DNA from: Polytrichum commune | Lineage: Eukaryota > Streptophyta > Polytrichopsida > Polytrichales > Polytrichaceae | DNA length: 48,428 bases | NCBI GenBank assembly: GCA_950295325.1 | Contig: OX485804.1 | Location: 55,120,001-55,168,428, forward strand | Direction of reading: 5' to 3' | Part shown: positions 1 through 11,899 of the stretch, piece after piece | How positions within the stretch are numbered: position 1 is the stretch's first letter | Layout of the letters: each line of letters starts with the position of its first letter | The notes under the pieces: model-generated | Databases searched by the model: none | The model's input: only the letters and a program-made list of their open reading frames with translations | What the model was told of the DNA's origin: nothing | Translations under genes and position numbers: made by a program

Positions 1-128
1 CAACCTTGATAAGGATCGACACTTTCATTTTCCAACTAATGCACACAATCATAATTTTGAAGCATCCTCGTTTTGATAATTGGTGTGGTCCCACAATGTT
101 GTAAAGTCAACAACAATTCCGATATTAA

Positions 129-970
129 GGACTGGTTCACGTGGAGTTTCAAGTCCCAAAGAACTCTCGAGAGCCTCGAGAAACCAATAAAATATGGCTA
201 AGTGTCATTAAAGCCGGATATGATTATTTTATGCATAATTATTTGCGGGACTTGTGTTGAGAGTTGGGTCTAGCTTATTGCTCGACCCCACTCTCAGCAC
301 AAGTCCCAAGCATTGCCTTCAAAAAGCGTTGTTACGTAGGCACCCATGTCATACACTCTAAACTCCGTAGTATCACACATGTGGCAACCAAGGTGCACGT
401 GATATTACGGAGTTTTATAATGTTTACATGGATGCATGCTACTGTAGAATTACTGTAGCATGTGACATTATGGAATAACACAAAGGAGATGTGAGGACAA
501 TTTGAATTTGTTCTCCCATCACCTACGCTAATGTGGCCCACTCCACTTGGCCTTCCCGGGCGATGTGGCAGACACATGCACCAACATTCAACAAGTGGCA
601 TAAGAAGAAGAAGAAGAATAAGAATAAGGTGGCACTCCACATGTTGGCACATGGCGCAATGCGAGGGTGTGGGTTGACTTCTTGGATGGTTTACATTAAT
701 GTCAACTTTCATGATATAACGGAGAGAAATGTGACAATAAAGAGTGAGACTTGAACTACGAACATCCATTCCCTAGGGTTTCGGGATATTAGAAAGTGTG
801 TGACATTACGGAGGTTGATATTACAGAGTTTAGGGTGTACTTGAGACTCGGGACTAGGGACCATGTGGGAAGTGGTAAATCCCAACTTCCATGCGCTTAA
901 CAGCTAAGACTGCACGGATGGACCTCAAACAACATGGGACTTAGGACTTGGGACATGTGTCAATTAGCCC
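129..970. mobile_element. Tourist-like (PIF/Harbinger) element, copy A
   Basis: The element starts GGACTGGTTCACG and ends AATTAGCCC, with imperfect inverted ends and a 3-bp TAA duplication at 126-128 and 971-973. A second copy at 7621-9654 has TTA duplications and better preserved ends. The TWA target and GG(G)CC-type ends fit Tourist-like elements. It contains a nested 484-bp MITE at 354-837. No transposase is visible, so it is non-autonomous. Confidence 0.75.
354..837. mobile_element. TA-duplication MITE nested in copy A
   Basis: The left end CACTCTAAACTCCGTAGTATC is matched in inverse orientation by the right end, which read on the minus strand begins CACCCTAAACTCTGTAATATC. TA flanks it at 352-353 and 838-839. 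The sister Tourist-like copy at 9525-9540 lacks the insert and reads straight through, giving an empty site. A partial relative lies at 10640-10780. The superfamily is uncertain; the TA target suggests a mariner-like origin. Confidence 0.75.
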
Positions 971-973
971 TAA

Positions 974-1756
974 GCATATTATGGATGCCCTCCTCATCGA
1001 TTCCATTGTTTCTAACGTAATATGCTTTGTGAAGTAGAATGTTGGATTGGAATTGTTGACTTTTGAGCACCTACTCTTTAACAATATTTTGTAATAAGCA
1101 TGGATAACCATTGGTGGTAAAAGAGCTCAATGTCAGCTTCATGCATGAGAGCATGATAAACCAACACAACCCCCAAAGGTGGGATCTAGAATACCCCAAC
1201 AACTAGAGTGGGTGGGATTCACTGTTGTGAATTTTTTTTCCAACATGGTGGTATTAAATATCTCTAACTGTCATTGATTGGTCATGTCACGTGTGCTTTT
1301 CAAGTTGGTCGTATTTTATTAAGGACTTTGTAACCGATAATTTCAGGGCTTAAATGTTTTAACACAAGGTCCACATGTCATCGGTTTCACATATTTTGGA
1401 ATTTCATCTTCCAAGTTCACAAAAACTTGCAAGTGGATACTTTTCCTATCAACATGTAGTGCTCTGATTATTGGTAATAGGGCATACTAGATCACAACTA
1501 GGGGCAACAACACAGTTTTCACTTCAAAAATTTGTATAATTTAAATATCGATTGGAAAAAAGAACTTGCAGTACACCTGGTTTTTCCTTTTCTACATGGT
1601 AATATTTTTGTTAGTTCATGTGGTTACCACATGTATGCCAAATACCTTAACTTCTTCGTTTAAGGTGCTACTACCTTACTAGGGGCTTGTGAGTCATTTA
1701 TTGTGAAAGATGTTTAACACCACACATGATCAAACCAAGTTATGTGGTCCACCTCA
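974..1756. other. AT-rich stretch without a recognised gene
   Basis: No long open frame, RNA gene or clear repeat structure is seen. A short segment near 1640-1680 (AAATACCTTAACTTCTTCG) recurs in diverged form near 47320, so at least part is dispersed repeat. Confidence 0.5.
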
Positions 1757-2002
1757 AAGAGAGGGACTTATTTTATTCAAGTATACCTCTCATTCATCCA
1801 ACATAAAGCCCTTTATGTTATGCAACCTGTAGGTTGCATTCTTTATTTGGTTTGATACCAAAATTAGCTCTAAAGACCCCGAATTAGTGTATTTGAAGTC
1901 ATGTGAGATGAATTAACAATAAACCTATAAAGGGGTCAAGTTCTTGTGTTGAATGGATGAGAAGTACACTCATGTACGATAATTCCCTCTCTCCATCCAC
2001 CT
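1757..2002. mobile_element. Foldback MITE with about 55-bp inverted ends
   Basis: The left arm (AGAGAGGGACTTATT, then CCTCTCATTCATCCAACA) is matched by the reverse complement of the right arm (AGAGAGGGAATTATC, then CTTCTCATCCATTCAACA). A direct relative of the right half lies at 2893-3035. Boundaries are approximate and I could not fix the target duplication. Confidence 0.6.
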
Positions 2003-2644
2003 CCACTCCTAGTTACTCCACTCTAATTATGGTGCACACTAATAAAAGAATAATTCGAAAGTTAGGCAGAATTGTCATTATGTGCCAATAAATTCAACGC
2101 AAAAAACCCCCCACCTGCACCTCTTAGGCTCTGAAGGGGCTAGCTAACTCTTGGGCCCAAAAGTCATTCTAAGTACAATTGCTTTACACCATCAATTAGG
2201 GGACTTGGCCTTTAAAAATAGAAATTAAAGGACACCTATATTTCCCCACCCCCTCCCCTTTTTTTTGAACATAAGAGGCACTTGACCACCTAGCTAGTTT
2301 TTCGTCAAGTAGAGAGCCGATTTCACAGCTGGAAATCAAACCGCCAACCACTCCGCTCGGTTTGAGTACGTCTCCACTATCATCCAGTAGTTTAGGGTCA
2401 CTTCGGACGGTAATTTCCTTTTTTTTCATGACACATGCATATGAAACTGCCATGTAAATCTTCCAAAATGTGCCCAAATAGAGTTTATAGTTATGCATGC
2501 TATAGTTATAGCTAGTGTGGGGCGAGAGGGAATCATCACATATGAGCATACGCCTCATTCAATTATCATGAAGACCTTGAAATAATATGTAGTCCGGAGT
2601 TTCTATTATTTATAATTATGTGATTTGACATTGGCATTACATTG

Positions 2645-2892
2645 TTTTGTCTAATTAGTGTGGGTGGGAAATTCATGTGATTTGGAAGGTCCACATTGAT
2701 TTTATAATACATTCTTTAGTTGATATTAGTAATTTTATAGCGCTTGCCTTGCCTTGAATCTTCATCCAAATATGTAGACGAAAAAACCCACACTAATGTT
2801 TCACAGTGGAAATTACAATGGTTCACTTCAAATCATAATAAAAAACGGTGTGGGTAATTGGAAATTAGTGTGGCCCACACTGATTAGACAAA
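2645..2892. mobile_element. MITE with about 35-bp imperfect inverted ends
   Basis: The left end TGTTTTGTCTAATTAGTGTG is matched by the reverse complement of the right end, TGTTTTGTCTAATCAGTGTG. It abuts the 2893-3035 half element and may have been inserted in it. Related GTGGGCCACATTAA-type sequence occurs again around 5400-5545. Confidence 0.6.
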
Positions 2893-3035
2893 ACATTATA
2901 GCTTTGAAGACCCCAAATCAATCTAACTTAGTCCAAGTCTTTTGAGATGAATCTGACACAAATCTATAACAAGTCAAGCATTTATGTTGGATGGATGAGA
3001 GGTATGTTCATATGCAATAATTCCCTCTCTCCCTA
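2893..3035. repeat. Half copy of the 1757-2002 MITE
   Basis: It matches about 1865-2005, including the run from AAGACCCC to AATTCCCTCTCTCC. The left half is not found beyond the neighbouring MITE, so this copy is truncated. Confidence 0.6.
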
Positions 3036-3563
3036 TTGTGGGCACTTCCAACTCCACAAATTTTTTGGACCATTGGATTGGTTTTGAAATTGTTTTCTCA
3101 ATTACAAATCATGAATATTTTCATTTTTCCCATAATCGAATTTGAGATGTTCAACTCATAAGAAGTCAAAGCAAAGATTATCCTTCTCTTTAAGCAATCA
3201 CATATGCCATCCCAAATGTGTGTTAAATATATGTAACTTTCACATATGAAACATGGAAGAAAAAAAATTTAATGTAAAAAATGATGTTAAAACATAGGAA
3301 CTAAGGGAAGTAGGTTCTCTATCTCAAAACCTAATCAAGATACTCATTAGCTTATGTCTCTTTTGCAGTAGTTTTTCACCTAAGCCCGAAACCAAAGTGC
3401 ACGATATGTTTTCGAGCATTTGAACCCCATATGTATCAAGTTGCTTTATCTGCATGTTGTTGGAGAGCTCTTGAAATTTCACTTCTTTTGGTGGTAGTCT
3501 TGTCCAAATCCGAGTTGTATTGATAGAGTTATGAGCACTTGAAGGCATGTTAAGTTTCTATAG

Positions 3564-4410
3564 TTGATTTGTAGACAACGATCTACTTTTGCAGATTTTG
3601 AGGTTAATTTTGATCCAATATTCCCGCCTCCTAATTGCACGAGTGTGATGCGACCACTTGACCAAGGTATAATTATTGCATTCAAATTGCGATACAAGTC
3701 CAAGTTGCTCGAATGGGTTTTATTGCAGTTTGATTCATACCAACAACATGGTTTGAAAAAGGATATACCCAATGTTAAACAAGCAATCATATGGAGCTAT
3801 AAGGTTTGGACATATATGTACCCTTCTATTATCTAAATCTATTGGAGAAAATCAAGAATTTTGCCACCTGATTGGAGTGCATACTTTGCTAACAAGGATC
3901 AACAAGAAAAACTCAAGATTGACCAAGGAGTCCAAAGATTTGGCAATCCTCATATCAAAAGTGTAGCTTGGACAACATGAGATGTCATTTGACGATTATA
4001 TGATAAAGGAAGGTGAGGACATCATTGAAGTTGAATATTATGTCAAAGCTTGTTGGTTGATATGGCCTTGGGACAAAGGATGGAGTCACCTAGTTTTGAC
4101 CTTAATGCAAAGCCCTTGGACTCTTTAGATGTTGATGAGAGACCTCCACCTACTGTGAAATTGGTAGATGCTCAATATCATGCTCCATTGCTTGCAAGCT
4201 ACATTTTTTTTATGGATGACTCATTAAAGTTGACTCCTGCATACATAATGAAACTTGAACGGTGAGGACATCATTGAAGTTGACAACCATATTGACTTAT
4301 GCATTTTTTTTCCCACTATGAATCGCAGTGGCCAGTTGCAACAGATGGATGTGATGGACAAGTTTACTTCTAGTGCTTACCATTTACTACTCAAGTCTAT
4401 GTGTTTAATT
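3564..4410 (+). pseudogene. pogo/Tigger-like DDE transposase, C-terminal relic
   Basis: The reading frame from 3564 contains FPPPNCTSVMRPLDQGIIIA, the hallmark block just before the last catalytic residue of pogo/Tigger/CENP-B-type DDE transposases, followed by KQAIIWSYKVW. A TAA at 3834-3836 interrupts the frame. The same frame then continues with YWRKSRILPPDW, the expected next conserved block. Weaker tail-like segments follow in shifted frames near 4050-4265 (LLASYIFFMDDSLKLTPAYI). The N-terminal HTH and first catalytic Asp were not recognised; 3300-3560 gives only scrambled matches. In cells such proteins cut and paste DNA transposons; this copy is inactive. A 23-bp segment starting GGTGAGGACATCATTG occurs at about 4011 and 4261, an internal duplication. 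Identification rests on motifs remembered from the family, not on a search. Confidence 0.7.
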
Positions 4411-4415
4411 GAAGG

Positions 4416-4767
4416 GGAGCCACACACGTTCAAAAGTGCCAGTTTTGAATTGGAGTTGGGTAAGCCACAGTAAAAGAATTCCGACCTTCACATGCGCCTA
4501 ACTTCAAGGAGCTTGGTCTCAAGGTTGGTCCCTCTATTTTGGTTTGGGTTAAACCTGTATGTTGCCAACTCCTCAAGGATTGGAATCGGAGGTTTTCGAG
4601 CCTTGCAAAACGTGCATTTTGGATTGGAGTTGAAAACGGATGTTTATACACCCAATAAAAAGAGGTACTGCCCTTGAAGCTAGGCACATGCCAAGGCCGA
4701 AATTCTTTTACCTTGGCTTTACCAAAGTGCGATTGGAATCCAACGGTTCCAAATGTGTGTGGCCTCC
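4416..4767. mobile_element. Long foldback element, nearly self-complementary throughout
   Basis: About 100 bp from GGAGCCACACACGTTC to about 4520 is the imperfect reverse complement of 4665-4767, which ends AAATGTGTGTGGCCTCC. The inner parts also pair (for example 4521-4570 with 4630-4665), so almost the whole 350 bp could fold into one hairpin. It overlaps the end of the transposase relic. I found no clear target duplication. Confidence 0.65.
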
Positions 4768-6470
4768 ACTTGAGAAGAGTGGCCATGGACATTTGGAAGG
4801 CCCCACGCTCCTTGGAGAGCCTCAATCGTTGCATTGAAACTCGAGGCACAAGTGGGATTTGTGTGACACTGTGGAGTCTTCGTCAAGGTCAAAGTCTTGA
4901 TATCCAATAAGAAGGAAAATACAATGGGGTCAAACTTTTGGCGGCATATTTGGTTGCTTACTAACTCGTGAATCCCCAATTTAGCAATCCACTCAAATTG
5001 TCAACCATAAAAAGTATCCGAATCACACAAGTGATGGAATTTAGATACTATAAAGAATCAAAGAACATGCTTTTGTGTGTCCTCCAAGAAATAGTTTGTC
5101 AACCATTAAACCCTTAAAGGTCCAAGAGGCCCGTTGTATGCATTGAGGGATTGTTGGAGGTGTTTTAGGTTTTATCATTATTTCTATTTAATAATGTAAA
5201 AGTCATCCCATTTAAAATTACCTTGTTTACCAATAGCGCTCTTCTGTGTGGATTAATATGTGTATGTAAATGAAATTTAAAAAGAATAAAGACTGCAAAA
5301 GTGTTGTAGATTTGAATGCAGACCGTGAATATTTGATCATCGTTGCGTAAAATATAGTTTAAATCCCATAAACCAAGCGACAACAACACTCAATAGTCTT
5401 GAAAATTGTGGCCCACAATAACTTTCTAGAGCCAACACTAATTCTTCTTATGAGAATTAATATGGACCACATTAATTTCCAACCCAAACTAAATTTGTAG
5501 TAGAAAATTAATTAGCGTGGGCCACATTAAATTTTGTTATTAAAAAAAAGATGTGAGTGATTTTAAAAAAATTTAAAAAAAAATTTGGTGTTACTTCTGT
5601 CCTATAGTTGATATTCAATATGTTGGTTGAATGTCTTCATGAAGACTTAGGGGAAGATCCAAGACCATGGACCCACATTATTTCCAAGCATGTAATCCAA
5701 AATATAGAGTTTGTCTCTGGAAATTTTGCACAAACACACCACATCTAGAACTTCATTTGGTAAGTTTTGAGAGTTATATAATAGAGTTATTTGTAGAGTA
5801 AAGCAAATGAAACCATGGCTTTAGTCCTAGATGTTGAGTTCATGAGAAATAACACAAAGTCACCCAAGTTTCTTTAATCCTTAAAATATTATGCACAAAT
5901 AATGGTGTTGGGCTATTAATAACCAACTTTCTAGTTTTTCCTAATAAGATGATTGGCCAAGCTAGCCTTACATAGGTTGATCTAAGATTTAGGACAGTGG
6001 ATCCCGTGCATTCATCCTTTTTAGATTCTAGAAGCTCTCAAACTTTGAGAGGTGGAACGAGGAGATCTCAAAAATTTCACCCAACTTTCAAAATAGGCTC
6101 CGATACACAACGAGCTAACAAGCTCTTCATAGAAATTCTTCTCAAAGATAGATCAAACCCATGATTTCGTCCCTCTTTGAAGGGCTTTATGGATAACTTT
6201 AATAAGAGTCTTTTACCTTGGCTTATGTTTCATTTTAGATTTTTGACGGACTTTAGTGGGTTCTTGTGATTGTCTTGAACTCAATTTACTTCATTGGAAG
6301 ATATATGATATTACCATGACTTGGCCCAACACCCTATGGAACTTATGCCCAGTTACTATTCCACTCTTCAATAACGTTAGGATTTCCCCAATCAATGCGC
6401 AACAACGACCTGACCATGTACCTACAACTTTATTCAGTAATTGTCCTATTGAGGATTACTTGACAAATAC
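4768..6470. other. AT-rich stretch without a recognised gene
   Basis: The open frames here are short and lack recognisable domains. A segment at 5400-5545 has GTGGGCCACATTAA-type sequence resembling the 2645-2892 MITE and may be a decayed relative. Nothing else stands out. Confidence 0.5.
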
Positions 6471-6472
6471 TA

Positions 6473-6835
6473 AGGTAGGGGTGGCAATTTCCGTGCGGGT
6501 CCTAAAGTCGACCCCTATGTCGGAAGCACCTTTTAGGTGCTTTTACCTGGGTTTACAAAAGCACCTATCAAGGTGCTTTTACCGTTCACAACGTTGCTGC
6601 GGTCGGTTTTAGAAATCCACCCTGTGGATATACCACGTACCCTATGTGCAAGTGTTGATCACTCTACAAGGTTTCCTTTAAAAATTTATAGGAAATCATA
6701 AACATGCTGGAAAATTTTGATTTTTTCATAATTGCTCTTGCACCAGCTTTGCGGAGCGCTCAAAATTTATAAAAAAAGTTTCAACATCCCAACTAGGCAC
6801 ATCTGAAATTTGGACGGAAATTGCCACCCCTACCT
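6473..6835. mobile_element. TA-duplication MITE, 363 bp
   Basis: It has near-perfect 22-bp inverted ends starting AGGTAGGGGTGGCAATTTCC, with TA at 6471-6472 and 6836-6837. Inside the left end the motif AGGTGCTTTTAC occurs in direct and inverted copies. No coding capacity is seen. Confidence 0.8.
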
Positions 6836-6837
6836 TA

Positions 6838-7164
6838 GGGGTTGTTTACATCATGGACCATGAAGTTGTTCCAAGGCCCTATAAAATCTGTGATTGGATG
6901 TTGAACTCGTCATGGGACCACTTCGGTTTACATCAAGGAAAAAAATCTCAGAGTGACCATGGAGTTCGAACCCTATTTTTGGCATATGTTAAAAAAATCA
7001 ACAATTTCATTTTTTGATGCATGGTCATTCCTTTTGGTCCACATTCAGTTTACACCTAGTGAAGGACCCAAAGGTTTTGCAAATTGATTTTTTACGAAAT
7101 CAGACCATCAAGTTGGATTATGAAAAAAGGCCATCTTTCATGGTCCAACTTCTTAAACCGGCTC
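6838..7164. mobile_element. Tourist-like MITE abutting the previous element
   Basis: The ends GGGGTTGTTTACATC and, read on the minus strand, GAGCCGGTTTAAGAAG are imperfect inverts that both run into GGACCATGAA. TTA flanks it (6835-6837 and 7165-7167). A second family member is at 43498-43945. The left TTA overlaps the TA of the neighbouring MITE, so one landed at the other's edge. Confidence 0.65.
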
Positions 7165-7617
7165 TTAACTAAATTCTCTCACTCAAAGCTTGACACATGC
7201 ACAATATAATATTATGGATCTATGCCATCCTAGTCGAATGCACCTGCTACATGTGCCTATGAATTAATGCTTGGATTGTTTGCTCAACATCTCACCATGG
7301 TCGGATGACCATTTTTGGAAAAGGGGGGGGGGAGTTGGGAACAACCTCACCAGTGTCATGTTGTTCATTGTACATAGATGGTTCCTTCTTACTATGGGGA
7401 ATAGCTAATTTATGTTCGGAAACTTTGGACCCATTTATATAATAACCGATGGTTTTTTTTCTATAGAAAAGTACCATCGCAAATGCACAAGGCAAGCATT
7501 AAGGATGGCCATGCCACTTGCAATAAGACAAGGATATAAATTGAGTTCTTGGAATATTGAAGTGCATGTCACTTGTGTGGCGACTTACTTGCAAGCACAC
7601 TAATTTTTGTCACAAAA
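7165..7617. other. No recognised gene
   Basis: Short overlapping frames on both strands and a G9 run near 7324. I see no domain and no repeat end. Confidence 0.4.
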
Positions 7618-8429
7618 TTAGGACCAGTGCACATGGGGTTCCAAGTCCCACTCATGTTAGCAAGTCCCAACATGGAAGCAAAGTCCCAGCTTTGAACGTC
7701 AAGAAACCACTAAAATATGGTTAATTATCATTAAAGTTGGATCTTGATTATTTTATGCAAAAATATTCACATAAATTGTGTTGATATGAGCCCAAAATGA
7801 GTGCTCATATTGTTTTATGTTTAGAATTTAATTAGAATTGCAATTGGAGTGTTATTGAAACAATCAAAAGTATAAAAAGAGTGAGGCTTGGTGTGGATTT
7901 ATGTTTAGGCCTTAATCCATTTTGTGTGGTGAATTAGAAGCTTAGTGACATTAGGGGGTGTTTTGATTAGAAGAGTAGTGGTTGATGAGGCAAGGGGAAG
8001 TGCCTTTGATTTAATTGTTTGAATTAGAACGTGTTCTTGTTGGTTTAGGGGTTGAAGGGTTAGCGGAGAGGATGAGGTCCTACTAAGGGGGAGAAGGTTT
8101 AAGGGGTTGTGATTGGATGCCCTTTCTCTCCTCTTCCTCCCTTATCCTCTCTTCTCTTTAAGTTCCCTTTCTTTACCTTTTCTTCTCTCTTCTTCAAAAT
8201 CTTCCTCTCTCTCTCAATGCTCTCTCTCTTTGTCTTTTCACTCTCACCCCTTCCCTCTCTTGTGTGTAGAGGTGTGTGTGTGGGTTGTGGGTGATACCCA
8301 AAGGAGCGTTAGTCATTTGATTGTTAGTCCTTAGTTGTTTAGGCTTATAGTTTAATCTAGTTTGATTTAGTTTAGTTTGAATGGTGTTTATGGTTTTATG
8401 GTGGTTTAGCTAAGTTGAGTATTCACATG

Positions 8430-8730
8430 CAAGGCTTAGCTAGCCCCTGGACTAAAACGGCAGCTGGGCCGAAGGCTTAGCCAACCCCTGGACGAGACTG
8501 CAGCTGGATTGAAGGCTTAGCCAGCCCCTGGACTAAACGGCAGCTGGATTGAAGGCTTAGCCAGCCCCTAGACTAAACGGCAGCTGGGCCGAAGGCTTAG
8601 CCAACCCCTGGACGAGACTGCAGCTGGGTTGAAGGCTTAGCCATCCCCTGGACGAGACTGCAGCTGGGTTGAAGGCTTAGCCAGCCACCGGACTGAGGTT
8701 GAGCAGTCCCGGTCACTGCAGCCGGTTGTT
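8430..8730 (+). repeat. Minisatellite of family L copy 1
   Basis: About seven units of 40-41 bp with the core GAAGGCTTAGCCAGCCCCTG then GCAGCTGG. The units alternate between two subtypes (CTAAACGG and CGAGACTG), suggesting higher-order amplification. Confidence 0.85.
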
Positions 8731-9112
8731 GGGTAGCAACCACAATAAGGAGTGGGAGCCATTTGAACTAGGGCTTAGGTAGGAGCTGGGTTATGAGTTA
8801 AGGGGGGTAGCTAGGTAGAATTTAGGAAGTTAGCGGGGTTAGCATTGGAGTTACAATTAGGAACCCCTTAAGTTGGAGGTTGTTGACGTTAGGGAGTGAA
8901 CTTGTGAGTGAATTTAGAAGTGACTTGCAATAGAGGAATGCTAAGATAGTGATAAGAGAGAGAAGTGTTTTTTAACACTTGTATCCTTATCATGGAATGA
9001 ATTGATGTGCTAAAATTGATGTAAAGCACCAGGGTGAGTTGTGTGGTTCCCCACAAAGAGGACGGCTTTGGGTGACGATTGCGGATTAAGGTATTAGAAA
9101 TTTAATTGTCAC

Positions 9113-9319
9113 ATGGAGTCGACAAGCCATAGCCTCACAGAGGCTAAGATCACTAATGAGAAGGTCTTGGCTAATGTCAAGGTCTCAAGAGGGATATCAC
9201 TAAGTGCATGTGTAGCCAAGGCCGCGGGGTGGACCCTTGAGAAGGCCAATGCTCTACCTATTCAAGAGGCTAACATCAATAAAAACATCATGATTCTAAG
9301 TAAGTTGGGAGTTCATTGA
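9113..9319 (+). CDS. Conserved small ORF of family L, copy 1
   Basis: This 68-codon frame begins ATGGAG. Its core SACVAKAAGWTLEKAN and EANINK match the small ORFs of copies 2 and 3. Over the shared core at least ten codon differences are synonymous (for example AGG/AGA, TTA/CTA, GTG/GTA, GGT/GGG, ACT/ACC, AAC/AAT, ATT/ATC) while the core residues stay, as expected for protein-level selection before insertion. The function is unknown; I see no signal peptide, membrane segment or zinc motif. It lies about 100 bp before the 3' end of the element. It could be a fragment of a retrotransposon protein captured in an LTR or a true microprotein. Confidence 0.55.
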   Translation: MESTSHSLTEAKITNEKVLANVKVSRGISLSACVAKAAGWTLEKANALPIQEANINKNIMILSKLGVH

Positions 9320-9657
9320 GATGGGAGTTACATTCCATGTTACCGCGAGTTTTGGTATGACACATGTGATTCTCAAAACCACCACCCGGACTAGGATGCT
9401 TAAGGGTGGTGGGTTTGGCCTCACAGTTGAGAGTTGGGTTAAACAATTTGCTAGACCCAACTCTCAACACAAGTCCCAAGACTCGCCTCTAAAAAGTGTT
9501 GCCTTATTGACAACCATGTCATACTTAGGGCTTAGGACTTGGGACCTATGTGAAGTGGTAAGTCCCAACTTCCATGCTCTCTACGATTGAGATTGCACAC
9601 ACATTGACCCCGAGTGACTTGGGACTTAGGACTTGGTCCCATGTGAACCGGCCCTTA

Positions 9658-11440
9658 TTGCGATCCACACAAAGAGTAGCATACTAAATGTAGCTAACAT
9701 CTTTTTATTTGGTGATTGGTCATGCAATAGTCATGCACATCTTTTTAAGATGCGGGGCCATCTTAGGGAGGAGCCAAGGTGGGTTTACACCAGGTTTCAT
9801 GACCAAAGAAACTCCAAAATTAAGTGATCCTATTGGACAAGAGCAAAAAAGTTTGGACTCAATGAGTCTACAGGGGGGGGGCTCAATCCTAGCCTATAAA
9901 CAATGAAGTGGCGCTAATATTGCATCACTTCTTTCTTAAATGTTTGTATCTTCTCCAATGAATGCTCCTCCTAGTTTGAGAATTAACTCTTCAACTTCAG
10001 GTTCAATCTTGAGTTTGAAAATAAGGTCCCTTGAGGGGTGTTTTGGACCTTAAATCTTCTTGGCTCGTACTCTGATATTAACCAACCCTTTTAGTGCTAA
10101 GTTAGAAGTCATAGGAATAGTGACAATGCACAAATAATTATGTATGCATTTAATGTAAGGAGGGTGTAGGTCAGACCAATGTGGTCAAGTATTAATTAGG
10201 GGAGTAAAATATGGCATTTTTTGGCATTTTCATGCACATCTCTTCCTTCCAATATTATAATTTGAGATTCTAGAGTGTATGTCATGCCCTTGAAATTGTT
10301 CACCTCCCATGGATCAAGATCCTACATATACATCCCACTTCAACATGACATATGTCCATGAAAAGTCCACAACCAACATTGAGTTAAATGCACTCAAAAA
10401 CAATCCTTCCATAGGCTTGGGAAGTTAGGGTTTAAACCCCATGTTGACAATTTTACAACAGTAGAATGTAACAACGCAGTTTGGTACACTTACCCCTTTA
10501 CCTTGAGATTCAAGATGGCCTCACCTTTCAATCCATGGCTCTGCCCTTCATATCTACAAAAATTACAACATACAACCAATATCACAATCTTGGATCGAAT
10601 TAAGCCTATCTTCAACTCTTTCTATGTTGAATGTGTATGAATGCACACTAACGTCCTTAATATCATGTCTATGGCAACCAAAGTCCATAAGATATCGAGG
10701 AGGTCTATAGTGTTAACATGGATGGGTGATATTAGAGATTTTATTGTAGCATGTGACATTATGGAATAACACAAAGTACAAAATTGGAATATTAAAAATT
10801 GATGATTTTATATATAGGACATGTACAATCTCCCAAAGTTGCACACATTTGCAAAGCTCAAACTTTTGAGGATATATTTGTTCATAATTTCATAAAAATA
10901 TGTACAAAATGGCAAGAATAGGTAGAAGTTCAATGAATACGTACACATATATATCATAACATGTAAATGGTCACTATCAACCACACAACATAAATTTCTT
11001 AATATCAGACTTCTTAGTAGCAATTACCTTCCAAAATTTATTCTAGCTAAGACATTGAAAGGTATTAAGTAGCTCCAATGAATGTTGCTCGCAGAGTCGC
11101 AAATGAATTCCCTAGGGGGTGAACTCTTCATTGGAAACCTAAATGACATGCATGGGTCACTATAAAATTTAACCCCCTATATATGAGATTTTCACAAAGA
11201 AAGAAAAAATTATATACATACTAACAACATGCCAAAAATTGGACTCATATATTTATACTAAGATTTTCAATTTATTATGATTAATGCCTTGATTGCATGT
11301 AAAATTAATGAATTAAAAGGGCCTTTATTATATATAAAAAATTCACTTTCAATTTCCAATTAAAAATTTATTGAACGTTTTCCATTCATAGCATGTTATG
11401 CAATGGTTGTATCAAACAAACAAAGGCAAGAGCACAATAA
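9658..11440. other. AT-rich stretch with one decayed MITE fragment
   Basis: The segment 10640-10780 resembles 352-490 of the TA-MITE in copy A (shared GTAGCATGTGACATTATGGA). Otherwise only short, low-complexity frames are present. Confidence 0.5.
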
Positions 11441-11700
11441 CTTGACCCAAATTTGGAGAAAACCTCAAGGGAGGCCATGAGTGCTTTAAGAGCCCCTAGT
11501 TTGTAAAATCCTAAAAGCCAAATGCAAACTCTAACAAGAATGAACAAGGTAGTCATTGAGGACTATTACCATATGACAACAATGGATGAAATGTGAATTG
11601 GATGAAACTAGCTCACATTTATTGACAATTTTTTCTCTAAACCTTAGGGCCCCCTTTTGTACATCTACCTTTACTTCAAAATTCTTGATAGCCTTTTCTA
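11440..11700. repeat. Dispersed repeat C, copy 1
   Basis: It matches 34640-34890 in the same orientation. Shared blocks include CTAACAAGAATG and CCTTTTGTACATC with similar spacing. The class is unknown. Confidence 0.6.
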
Positions 11701-11899
11701 AATGTACACACCATTAAAATGATGTGTGAGTGGCAACAAGAAGAAATATGTGTTGGTTTGGCCTATAGGACCAAACACATGCCGAGTGAAGATAGGTACC
11801 AATCTCACTAGGGAGGAGGTGTTTGCTCTTGATCATGCCGGGTTTCAATTGCAATAGAGGGAGGTACTTTCTCCTTAGTATGGGCTTTCTACAATTGCC

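Larger units (their letters stand above)
7785..9425 (+). mobile_element. TG...CA element, family L, copy 1 (diverged)
   Basis: The element begins TATGAGCCCAAAATGAG (TG mutated to TA) and ends GGGTTTGGCCTCACA. A 5-bp GTTGA duplication lies at 7780-7784 and 9426-9430. Ends, order of parts and small ORF match copies 2 and 3, but the sequence is much more diverged, so it is older. Parts in order are an AT-rich start, a CT-rich tract (about 8117-8265), a 40-bp minisatellite (about 8430-8690) and a small ORF (9113-9319). TG...CA ends plus a 5-bp duplication point to retroviral-type integrase, so a solo LTR is the simplest reading. Confidence 0.8.
7621..9654. mobile_element. Tourist-like element, copy B, split by a TG...CA element
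   Basis: The ends are GGACCAGTGCACATGGGG and, read on the minus strand, GGGCCGGTTCACATGGGA, with a TTA duplication at 7618-7620 and 9655-9657. Homology to copy A runs up to 7784 and resumes at 9426; the gap is exactly the TG...CA element 7785-9425. Copy A at about 254-270 shows the uninterrupted site with a single GTTGA. Confidence 0.8.

Noticed and set aside
8109-8334. Overlapping open frames rich in Ser, Leu, Phe and Pro
   Set aside because: They are produced by the CT-rich tract of family L copy 1, not by a gene.
10050-10090. Minus-strand TTAATATCAGAGTACGAGCC resembling the TGGTATCAGAGC primer-binding site of copia-type retrotransposons
   Set aside because: The match is degenerate, no LTR end was found beside it and no gag or pol follows.
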